A stretch of DNA of 64,000 bases from JAXGXQ01 sp040772685 (GTDB lineage: Bacteria > Bacillota > Clostridia > Saccharofermentanales > UBA5734), in NCBI GenBank assembly GCA_040772685.1, contig JAXGXQ010000001.1, forward strand, positions 248,001 through 312,000, given 5' to 3'. Both the position numbers and the translations under genes were made by a program. Below, piece after piece: positions 1-7,179 of this stretch; within the stretch, counting starts at the first letter, position 1, and each line of letters begins with the position of its first letter. Below the pieces are notes generated by a model. The model did not search any database, was not told where the DNA came from, and was given only the letters and a program-made list of their open reading frames with translations.

Positions 1-1
1 G

Positions 2-958
2 GCTTACCCACCGGAATCACGTTTTCAGCAGGACAGAGATTTTGTTGATGAACTGTTCGGGAAACAGGTTCAGATGGCACTGATGGTACCAACCGGTAAC
101 ATACCGGCTGAGCTTAAACTGCAGACAGAACTGGAGCAAACGCCGAACGTGACTAATGTCATGTCCTACGTTTCAGCTGTAGACCCCGTGATTCCGCCGG
201 AGGTTATAGACAACGACCAGCTTTCAATGCTGGTGTCGAAAAAATATAACCTCTTCATAATTACAGCAAAAGGCGGCGGCGAAGGGCCTGCAGCGTTTGC
301 CATGACTGCAGAAATCCGCCGACTGGCCGACAACTACTACGGCGATGCTTATCAGCTGGCGGGTGAACCGGCCAACATGCTGGACATGAAAAATACAATT
401 GAAGAGGACGATATCATCGTAAATGGTCTGGCGATTCTGGCTATCGCGCTGACAATAATGGCTGTATACCGTTCTTTTTCGCTGCCGTTACTGCTAGTAC
501 TGACAATTGAAATCGCGATCTGGATCAACCTTTCAATACCATACTTCACAAATACGCCCTTGAGCTATATCGGCTACCTGATTATCAGTACTGTGCAGCT
601 GGGAGCAACGGTCGACTACGCGATTCTATACACTGAACATTATCTGGCAAACCGCACGAAATATGCCAAAAGGGAAGCAGTTATCCAGTCAACCCGGGAG
701 GCAATCCCGTCCATATTGCCGCCGGCAGCGATTTTGACCGCGGTTGGCTTTGTTCTGGGCTTGATTTCATCGCTGCGAATTGTATCCGACCTGGGCATCA
801 TGCTCGGGCGAGGCGCAATCCTGTCTTTCCTGATGGTTTCGCTGCTGTTGCCGCAGCTATTAATGCTATTTGACCGGGTGATTGAGAAAACCACAAAGAA
901 CAGACAATTTCTGAAGCAACCTTTACCTGTTGAGGAGTCGAACAATGAGCAGTTTTAA
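2..958 (+). CDS. MMPL/RND-family exporter, C-terminal part (5' end outside window)
   Basis: The reading frame is open from the first bases of the window, so only the last 318 residues are seen. An extracytoplasmic stretch of about 140 residues is followed by five hydrophobic segments, including GATVDYAILYTEHY, the TM segment with a charged Asp/Tyr core typical of MMPL (PF03176) transporters. Family members export lipids, glycolipids or hydrophobic compounds across the cytoplasmic membrane using the proton gradient. The gene overlaps the next one by 14 bp, so the two are probably translated together and may form one export assembly. The substrate cannot be inferred. Membership of the MMPL family is secure; the full length is unknown. 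Confidence 0.85.
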   Translation, partial: AYPPESRFQQDRDFVDELFGKQVQMALMVPTGNIPAELKLQTELEQTPNVTNVMSYVSAVDPVIPPEVIDNDQLSMLVSKKYNLFIITAKGGGEGPAAFAMTAEIRRLADNYYGDAYQLAGEPANMLDMKNTIEEDDIIVNGLAILAIALTIMAVYRSFSLPLLLVLTIEIAIWINLSIPYFTNTPLSYIGYLIISTVQLGATVDYAILYTEHYLANRTKYAKREAVIQSTREAIPSILPPAAILTAVGFVLGLISSLRIVSDLGIMLGRGAILSFLMVSLLLPQLLMLFDRVIEKTTKNRQFLKQPLPVEESNNEQF

Positions 959-3584
959 GCGAAAAATAAAAATAGCACGGGGCACAGCCTTCTTGCTGAT
1001 AAGTGTAATGCTGGTTTCCATACTGACCGCCTGTTCGGGGCCAACTGTCAAGGATCCAACCAGAACAGCGGAAGATTCTTTCTTTGCGTTTGCTGCCGGC
1101 AGCGAAGAAACTGCAGAAACCACATTGGATTCAGCCAGAAGCGAGTTTGTTTACGCACAACTGGGCGCAGATGGACAGCCGCAGAATATCTACGTTGTTA
1201 ACCGCGTTCCGGCAGGCAGTCAGGGAGTTTTGGACCACGGCGATTATGCCGGGGTCAAACTGCTCTCTATGACAGGTGAGCTGCTGCAGACAGCAGCTGG
1301 CTATGAAGCCAGTGCGAGCGATTCAGAGCCGTTTTTTTATCAGGGGAACCTGAAAACCACAACACTGCCCTGGAGTGTCATCATTGGCTATAAACTCAAC
1401 AACGAGGTTGTTACAGCACCGGCACTCAGCGGCGCGGCAGGAGAGCTGGAAATCGCGCTCAGCATCACACCGCAAAACTCGGCCTGGGCCGATAACCTGA
1501 TGCTGCAAATCAGCGTTACGCTGCCGGGTTCATCTGTTTCCGGGTTATCCGCGGAAGGCGGTACGCTGGCTATGGCCGGTTCGAATCAGCTTATAACCTA
1601 CGTTATGCTCCCGGGTTCCGAGGCAAGCGCCTGGACCATCAAGGCAACTGTAAAGAACTTCTACATGCCATCGGTGCAGATTGCCGCGGTGCCCATGTCC
1701 TTTAACCTTGCTGACTTCACCTTGCCGGAAATTGAACTGCCGGCGGGATTTGCAGAACTGGTCGACTTGCAAGACGGCACAAAGAAGCTGGCAGCTGGCG
1801 CGCGCGAACTGGCAGACGGCCTCGACCAGGTAGACGCGGGCTCCCCCGAGCTGCGGAATGGGTTTTCCCAATTGCAGAATGCCGCCCGTGAGCTGGACGC
1901 AGCAGCAGCGACAATTACCAAAGGCATTGATGCCTATCTTGGCGGCGTTGACCGGCTTGGCGCCGGCGGCACAGAACTCAGCGCCGGATTCGCGGCAGTC
2001 CCCGGAAGTGCCGAGCAAATAGTAACCGGCTTGAATGGTCTGGCGGATGGTATTGAACAATACGGCAGCGGCATTTCTAAATATGTTGATGGAGTAAATC
2101 CGGTGCTTGGCGGTATCCAAAGCACAGCGCAAGGAGCCGCCCAGCTGCAGAGCGGAGCACAGGAGCTGAGCAGTGCCTTTACAGGACTGCAAACCGGCGG
2201 CACCCAACTAACTGCCGCCAGCAAACAGATCTACGAAAGTCTGGCGGCGATGGAAGCGCAGCTGCAGGCGCTTGGTAGCAATGCTGATCTTCAGGCACTA
2301 AAGCAGCTGCTGTCACAACAAGACTTGGCAGCAGCTGGTCAGCAGCTGAGCGCGGGCTCCGCTACGATTCGCAATACGCTCGACCAGCTAAGCGGCGGCC
2401 TCGCCCAATTGAAAGCAGCTGCAACCGGTTTGTACCAGGGGTTAGGCCAGCTGATCACCATTCTGGAACAAGCCGGCAATCTGAGCAGAGAAGAGATCCT
2501 GCTGGCTGTGGGCATTGACCCGGCAACAGTGGTTCCTGTTTTACCTCCCGGCGGGGGTGAACCTGTGCCGGCCAATGAAGACAGACTGCTTGCTTTCTAC
2601 CAGGCTCAACAGACAGGGCTGCTGAATGGTCTACGGGCACTTTATAATCAGGAACAGGCTGGGCAGCCGGCACCGGCAAAAATCCTCAACGATACGTTGC
2701 CGCAGCTGGCCGATGGACTGGCGGCACTTGCCAGCCAGTACGCCGCTTTCGATGCGGAAATTCAGGCTATGGCAACCATGCTGCAGCAATTTGCCAGTCT
2801 CGGCAATTTGCTGGAGAATCTGCCAGAGCTCTCAGGCTCAGCGGCTGCGTATCTTGATTTTGATCAAGGCTTAAACTCTTTTGTTGCAGGTGTTTCACAA
2901 TTGGCCGACGGCTTTAACGGCACGGAACAGTCAGCTGGTTTATCTGCCGGTATAGCAGGACTGGCGAATGGATTAAGCCAACTTGCCGGAGGCGTTGCGC
3001 CTTTGCAGACAGCCGGTACTGAACTAAAAACGGGCGCAGATACACTTTCTGTTGGCGGACGCGAGCTAGCTGATGGTCTGCAGTTATTAACGGACGGCCT
3101 GCATGCTTTCCGCAGCGGACTCGATGAATATACCGGTGGTGTGAGTATGCTCACCAGCAGCAATAAGGCGCTGAGCGCTGGTCTGCATCAATTCAGCGGC
3201 GGCCTTACGGAATTTGCCGACGGCATGTTTGCCTATAGGGATGGTTTGTCCAGCTACACTGGCGGGATTTCCTCCATTGCTTCCGGTGCCAATGAACTGG
3301 CCGCCGGCACCAAAGATCTGCACGAAGGCACACTCGATATTGATGCCCAGATTGAAAAAATGACAGCTGAAATGGCCGCCAAAGTCAGGCAGGACATGGA
3401 AGAGAAAATGCAATACGAGACAGAACTGCCATCTTTCGCTTCCGCCAAAAACGGCAATGTTTCGCAAATCCAGTTTGTGCTTATGACAGCAGCAATCCCT
3501 GAGAAAACGGCCACGAAACCGGCAGAGCCAGCAAAACCAGCTGCCGGCAGCATCTGGTCGCGCTTTTTGGATTTGTTCAGATAA
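945..3584 (+). CDS. Lipoprotein with LxxG heptad repeats (TIGR03057-like), partner of MMPL exporter
   Basis: 879 residues. The start is ATG 945, preceded by AGGAG at 933-937; a TTG 15 bases upstream is in frame but has no ribosome site. The N-terminus is a lipoprotein signal peptide with lipobox LTAC and Cys30 as the lipidation site. Residues about 30-275 look like a beta-rich globular domain. From about 275 to 835 the protein is made of irregular repeats of the form xxxLxxG (for example ADGLDQVDAG, LADGLQLLTDG), the pattern described as TIGR03057 and also found in YhgE/Pip-type proteins. The C-terminal tail is Lys/Pro-rich (EKTATKPAEPAKP). Such long heptad proteins commonly accompany MMPL transporters in Firmicutes, and the 14 bp overlap with the exporter gene supports a shared function, perhaps as an extracellular stalk or cell-wall-spanning part. 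The function is inferred. Confidence 0.75.
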   Translation: MSSFKRKIKIARGTAFLLISVMLVSILTACSGPTVKDPTRTAEDSFFAFAAGSEETAETTLDSARSEFVYAQLGADGQPQNIYVVNRVPAGSQGVLDHGDYAGVKLLSMTGELLQTAAGYEASASDSEPFFYQGNLKTTTLPWSVIIGYKLNNEVVTAPALSGAAGELEIALSITPQNSAWADNLMLQISVTLPGSSVSGLSAEGGTLAMAGSNQLITYVMLPGSEASAWTIKATVKNFYMPSVQIAAVPMSFNLADFTLPEIELPAGFAELVDLQDGTKKLAAGARELADGLDQVDAGSPELRNGFSQLQNAARELDAAAATITKGIDAYLGGVDRLGAGGTELSAGFAAVPGSAEQIVTGLNGLADGIEQYGSGISKYVDGVNPVLGGIQSTAQGAAQLQSGAQELSSAFTGLQTGGTQLTAASKQIYESLAAMEAQLQALGSNADLQALKQLLSQQDLAAAGQQLSAGSATIRNTLDQLSGGLAQLKAAATGLYQGLGQLITILEQAGNLSREEILLAVGIDPATVVPVLPPGGGEPVPANEDRLLAFYQAQQTGLLNGLRALYNQEQAGQPAPAKILNDTLPQLADGLAALASQYAAFDAEIQAMATMLQQFASLGNLLENLPELSGSAAAYLDFDQGLNSFVAGVSQLADGFNGTEQSAGLSAGIAGLANGLSQLAGGVAPLQTAGTELKTGADTLSVGGRELADGLQLLTDGLHAFRSGLDEYTGGVSMLTSSNKALSAGLHQFSGGLTEFADGMFAYRDGLSSYTGGISSIASGANELAAGTKDLHEGTLDIDAQIEKMTAEMAAKVRQDMEEKMQYETELPSFASAKNGNVSQIQFVLMTAAIPEKTATKPAEPAKPAAGSIWSRFLDLFR

Positions 3585-3610
3585 GACAAGTAACTGCAGA
3601 AAATAAAGCA

Positions 3611-3640
3611 AGGCTGCGAACCAGTTTTCGCAGCCTTTTT
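3611..3640 (+). terminator. Rho-independent terminator
   Basis: A perfect 10 bp stem (AGGCTGCGAA / TTCGCAGCCT, arms 3611-3620 and 3627-3636) with a six-base loop is followed by a short T run. It lies 26 bp after the stop of the heptad-repeat lipoprotein gene and closes the exporter operon. Confidence 0.85.
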
Positions 3641-3696
3641 GCAGAATTTGTAATTCTTAACACTCAATAAAACCTATACTATCTAAACAATTGCGC

Positions 3697-4242
3697 TTAT
3701 TTCATCTCTCTAGCGTTATTTTGAATTTTCTCGATTTCTGCTTTCGAAAGTGTTTTTTCGGTTATTAGCGCGATTGCCAGGATTCCAACCAGGCTTAACA
3801 GGAATCTGATCGTTGTGAATTTAAGTCCCATTGAGGTTGCTTCAAACAATAACATGGGGATCTTGGTTGTGGACCAGGCGCCGATCATGATCAGGACATT
3901 AAAGAACCTGCTTCCTTTGCGCAGCAGTACAATTGCCACAGGAAAAGCTGCATATAACGGACCAGCCGCTGCAGAACCCAGGATAAAGGCAATCAGAATC
4001 CCAACTATGCCGGAACCTTCACCCATGAATTTAACCATTAACTCCCGCTCAACCCAAACGTCCAAGAGGCCTAACAAAATAAAAATGGGCGGAATAACAG
4101 ATAACATCTCCAGCGCGTTTTTCCCGGTTAGCTTAAAGGATTGAATTCCAACCTCAGGTTTTACTATGAGGATAATAAAATTTACGACAAGCAGGAGAAT
4201 AAATAATTTATAGCGCTTTAAGAACTTTTTTGCTTTTTCCAT
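3697..4242 (-). CDS. Half-size permease, second half (DUF318/PF03773-like)
   Basis: 181 residues with five predicted membrane segments. It resembles one half of the predicted permeases of the PF03773 (ArsP/DUF318) family, with the loop-helix motif GPLYAAFPVAIVLLRKG in the middle. The ATG follows directly after the stop codon of the upstream half gene (minus-strand ATG-TAA-ATG) and is in the same reading frame, so translation is probably coupled; no separate strong ribosome site is seen. The C-terminus is a charged cytoplasmic tail. Full-length ArsP-type permeases contain two such halves in one chain. The transported substrate is unknown; organoarsenicals are the substrate of characterised ArsP, but similarity at this level does not justify that call. 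Confidence 0.75.
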   Translation of the reverse strand: MEKAKKFLKRYKLFILLLVVNFIILIVKPEVGIQSFKLTGKNALEMLSVIPPIFILLGLLDVWVERELMVKFMGEGSGIVGILIAFILGSAAAGPLYAAFPVAIVLLRKGSRFFNVLIMIGAWSTTKIPMLLFEATSMGLKFTTIRFLLSLVGILAIALITEKTLSKAEIEKIQNNAREMK

Positions 4243-4719
4243 TTACATCACCAATCCCATAATAAAGGCTACAAACAAAGAATAGAAAAAAGCCGACAAA
4301 TTTCTGGTGAAAGTAGCTTTTTTGCCAAAATACTGCATTTCTAAAGGCGCCGTTACAATTCCAACCATCATCAAGGTGGAGATAAAGGCCGCAATCTGCA
4401 TATACCCGGCTCCGTTCTGCAACAGGGCAGCCGCCAGCGGGAAGGCGACAAAGCCTGGTACCAAGGTGATTGAGCCGATGAAAGCAGCCACTAATACTCC
4501 CAGCCAGCCTGATTCAACGCCGATGAATCTGGAAATTTGTTCGGCAGTAAGGACAGTGAGCAGGATTCCGATGATCACCAGTATGGAAAGAAACTGGGGC
4601 AGGATATTTTCAAAGGACTTCCAGGCCTTTTTCAAGGCGAGCATTGTTTTATGTTTGTTTTTTATAAATGACACAATCAGCGCAATAACTGTAAGAATGT
4701 ATAACATTACATTCGTCAT
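4243..4719 (-). CDS. Half-size permease, first half (DUF318/PF03773-like)
   Basis: 158 residues, five predicted membrane segments, start ATG at 4719 preceded by AGGAGG. The central motif VPGFVAFPLAAALLQNG matches GPLYAAFPVAIVLLRKG of the following gene, so the two proteins are homologous halves. Its TAA stop is followed immediately by the ATG of the second half in the same frame. With an odd number of membrane segments in each half, the two would be expected to insert with opposite topology and form an antiparallel pair; this is inference. It lies 126 bp downstream of the exported FMN-binding protein gene on the same strand, probably in the same transcript. Confidence 0.75.
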   Translation of the reverse strand: MTNVMLYILTVIALIVSFIKNKHKTMLALKKAWKSFENILPQFLSILVIIGILLTVLTAEQISRFIGVESGWLGVLVAAFIGSITLVPGFVAFPLAAALLQNGAGYMQIAAFISTLMMVGIVTAPLEMQYFGKKATFTRNLSAFFYSLFVAFIMGLVM

Positions 4720-4845
4720 TCAGAATACCTCCTGGTACATTTCAATTCTCGTTTTTCCCCGTTCTTAGTTAACAGAGCCACTTAAACTAATAATTTTGCA
4801 TGGTTTATATTGTCGTTAAAAGTGCAAACTTCAAGATTTGCAGGC

Positions 4846-5241
4846 TTAGAACACGTTACCGCTTGCCAGAGCTTTGCTTACAGCGCTTTTTATAACCTGG
4901 CTGGAGGCTGTAGCCCCGCTGATTACATCTACGTTGCAAGTGTTCTGGTTGATCATTTCATCAACAATTGCTTCTGCCATCGCACCACGGCCATTGTCGT
5001 GTTTAAGCAGATCAATTCTGGTTATTTTGTGATCGTTCACCTGGACTGCAACCTCAACCTTAACCAATGAAGTCTCGGCCTCGCCTTTGTAGGTTCCATT
5101 CGCCAAATTCTCTAAATTGGTTTCAGGGAATTTCAAGTTAGCCAGGTCATTATTCATCTGGCTATACATTACCAGAAAAGCTATAAGTAAAATCGTAGCT
5201 ATGGCAACGAACACAAGCAAAACTTTTATGCCTTTTTTCAT
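4846..5241 (-). CDS. Membrane-anchored FMN-binding domain protein
   Basis: 131 residues. The start is ATG 5241 with GGAGG just upstream; an in-frame TTG four codons earlier overlaps that ribosome site and is rejected. An uncleaved N-terminal membrane anchor (about residues 4-25) is followed by one FMN_bind domain (PF04205) of the kind found in RnfG/NqrC. The motif DVISGATASS near the C-terminus contains the SGAT sequence in which the Thr of RnfG/NqrC-type domains carries covalently attached FMN through ApbE. No apbE gene is in the window. The domain would face outside the cytoplasm and could pass electrons. Its position upstream of the split permease suggests a common role, which is not established. 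Confidence 0.8.
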   Translation of the reverse strand: MKKGIKVLLVFVAIATILLIAFLVMYSQMNNDLANLKFPETNLENLANGTYKGEAETSLVKVEVAVQVNDHKITRIDLLKHDNGRGAMAEAIVDEMINQNTCNVDVISGATASSQVIKSAVSKALASGNVF

Positions 5242-5444
5242 ACCAACCTCCAAAAGTTTAAGAATAATTTTTTAGCTGCAGAATAAATTGTTGAATTTTA
5301 AGAAATATTCTCTGCCGCTTGAACTTCTTCTGTGCAGAATTCGATTGCCGGAAATACATTTCGTTGATATTTTCAATCTTACAATATTCATGTGCGCCAT
5401 CATATATGTTTCTATTCACAGGAAATATGGAAAAAGATCGGGAT

Positions 5445-6308
5445 TCATGATTTATTACCAGCTTTCTGATGGATAATTGACCAGTTGCGACTGTTTGCTG
5501 TTGCTGAGTTTTGTCGTTTACAAGACCTCTCGTGCCAGAAAAAGAAACCCAAAGCTACTACTGTATAAAGGACCGCGTACCAGGTAACCAGATTAACCAT
5601 TGAACCGACATATATTGTGCTCATAAAGTTAAACAAGAAGTGCAGCCAGATAGGGGCGAGCAGGTTTTTGCAGTGCAGGTAACAGATGCTGATCACAAAC
5701 CCCAAAGATGTGATGCAGATTACAAACATTACGATATAGCGGGCAAGCTCCCAGCCGTGATAATCCGTGCCCAAAAACCAGACAGGTGCATGCCAGAAAG
5801 CCCAGATAACACTAGTGAGCAGGGATCCTTTAACCACTCCGATTCTGTTTACGATCTTCGGTAGCAGGTAGCCGCGCCATCCAGATTCTTCTCCCATTGG
5901 CCCCTGAATTAAAGTGAAGAAAATTGTAGGGTAGATAAAGCGAGCGGATGTGTTTACAGGGTTAACGGTGGCAACACCTCTTTGAATAAAAGCTAAATAA
6001 ACACTTAGGCTGAAAACACCAACCTGCAATACAGTCGTGACGGCCAGAAGGCGGAAATTAAGCCGTGCGCTGAAAGCTTCTTTATAAAAATTCTTGATCG
6101 AGCTTTTAGGTAATAATTTTGGAAACATTAACAAAAGAACATAAGTTGGGGTCCAGGCAGTAATGGCCATCAGCCACTTCATTACCAAGGGGGTTCCGTT
6201 AAGCAGCAGATTCGCAATACCGCCCAAAACAACAAGCAGCAGAGCAAATAACCCATAAGCGTAAATCACATACTTAATTTCAACTTTTTTTGGTGTTAAG
6301 GCATTCAT
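5445..6308 (-). CDS. CPBP family intramembrane metalloprotease
   Basis: 287 residues with about eight hydrophobic segments. The three signature motifs of the CPBP (CAAX protease/bacteriocin-processing, Abi, PF02517) family are present in order: EESGWRGYLLP with the paired glutamates and arginine, WAFWHAP with the first histidine, and HFLFN with the last histidine and asparagine. The active site therefore looks intact. Start ATG 6308 follows AAAGGAG. In Gram-positive bacteria these enzymes act in bacteriocin self-immunity, peptide processing and anti-sigma factor cleavage; the substrate here is unknown. The promoter upstream carries two palindromes shared with the marR promoter, so the gene is probably repressed by the neighbouring MarR protein. 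Confidence 0.88.
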   Translation of the reverse strand: MNALTPKKVEIKYVIYAYGLFALLLVVLGGIANLLLNGTPLVMKWLMAITAWTPTYVLLLMFPKLLPKSSIKNFYKEAFSARLNFRLLAVTTVLQVGVFSLSVYLAFIQRGVATVNPVNTSARFIYPTIFFTLIQGPMGEESGWRGYLLPKIVNRIGVVKGSLLTSVIWAFWHAPVWFLGTDYHGWELARYIVMFVICITSLGFVISICYLHCKNLLAPIWLHFLFNFMSTIYVGSMVNLVTWYAVLYTVVALGFFFWHERSCKRQNSATANSRNWSIIHQKAGNKS

Positions 6309-6424
6309 CTCTTTAACTCCTTTAATGGGTAAGAAACGCCAGTGAGAGCAGACATTTTTGCTATTGAGGGCTGATATTATTTGGCCTTACGGTCGGATGA
6401 CATTCTCTGTTAATCAGTTGATGC

Positions 6425-6466
6425 GTAATATGTTACCAATATAGGCAACATATTACCTTATGTCAA
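6425..6466 (-). promoter_or_regulatory. CPBP gene promoter with two MarR-type operators
   Basis: On the minus strand a consensus -35 (TTGACA, 6466-6461) is separated by 17 bp from a -10 (TATATT, 6443-6438). The palindrome GTAATATGTTGC (6456-6445) fills the spacer and a second one, GTAACATATTAC (6436-6425), lies just downstream of the -10, centred 20 bp (two helical turns) from the first. Both match GTAAYATRTTRC, which also occurs in the marR promoter. Transcription would start near 6431, leaving a leader of about 120 nt before the CPBP start codon. Confidence 0.75.
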
Positions 6467-6543
6467 TAGTTTTCAAAAATATTTTTGCAGGGAAGCAGGC
6501 CGGAGGTGTTTTGTGATTTTCTCTACTAATCCGACCTCGACTG

Positions 6544-6981
6544 TTACTCCATAATCTCTTGAATGTTTTGCCCTAGTTTAGTTATTCCTTTGTAAAAACC
6601 ATCGGTTAATTTCGTGTCAAATCCACTAAATAAATTTTCTAAAAATTCAATTTCGCGGCCGTCACGGCTTTTGAAGTAAGCTATGCATTTGGGGGTGAGT
6701 TTAATTCTCTGGGCTCTGGCATCATTATTATCCTTCGCCAGCTCCACATAGCCGTTCTTCTGCAAATCAGCTGCGATCCGCTTAGCGTTCTGGCGTGAAT
6801 ATCCGATATAGTTCGCTGCTTCAGTAATGGTTGGTGGCTCTTCAAAGGTTGAAACTGACATAATGAACAGCCATTGTTTGGTAGTCACGTTCTTGTCAAA
6901 TTCGTCGCCAAGTATCTGCAGCTTGTTCGCTAAATTAAATATTGAGGCAAAAATGTACGCCTGCTTTTTCAAATCATCCAC
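6544..6981 (-). CDS. MarR family transcriptional regulator
   Basis: 145 residues from a GTG start at 6981, preceded at a good distance by AGGTGG. An in-frame TTG further upstream (7050) is rejected because it lies upstream of the promoter and the operator would fall inside the coding region. The protein has the winged helix-turn-helix of the MarR family: helix pair TITEAANYIGYSRQNAKRIA and wing around DNNDARAQRIKLT, flanked by helices for dimerisation. MarR proteins usually repress their own gene and neighbours and release DNA on binding a small ligand. The operator palindrome in its own promoter and two copies before the adjacent CPBP protease gene point to autoregulation plus control of that protease. 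Confidence 0.88.
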   Translation of the reverse strand: MDDLKKQAYIFASIFNLANKLQILGDEFDKNVTTKQWLFIMSVSTFEEPPTITEAANYIGYSRQNAKRIAADLQKNGYVELAKDNNDARAQRIKLTPKCIAYFKSRDGREIEFLENLFSGFDTKLTDGFYKGITKLGQNIQEIME

Positions 6982-7015
6982 TACGCGCCACCTGTCTTTC
7001 CTCGTATATAAGATC

Positions 7016-7044
7016 AATGTACGCAACATGTTACTTAATGTCAA
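7016..7044 (-). promoter_or_regulatory. marR promoter with operator in the spacer
   Basis: Minus-strand -35 TTGACA (7044-7039), 17 bp spacer, -10 TACATT (7021-7016). The spacer contains GTAACATGTTGC (7034-7023), the same palindrome as at the CPBP promoter and in the same position relative to the -35. Over 29 positions the two promoters agree at 24. The expected transcript begins about 28 nt before the GTG start of marR. Confidence 0.75.
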
Positions 7045-7179
7045 TAACAAAAACGTGTTTTTTATTCATTTTCCAGCCTAAAGCCGGCGTGCCTTGCCCC
7101 CAGCCTTCATTTTTTTCGCTATAATAAAGATTCCAGGTTATTCAAATTATATTAATATCGTCAGAATCGGGGTCGGATA

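Noticed and set aside
1545..2207. Long open frame on the minus strand inside the LxxG-repeat lipoprotein gene
   Set aside because: It mirrors the repetitive Ala/Gly/Leu-rich coding strand, has no ribosome site and resembles no known protein.
6982..7050. N-terminal extension of MarR from a TTG at 7050
   Set aside because: The extension spans the -35, operator and -10 of the gene; the GTG at 6981 has a proper ribosome site.
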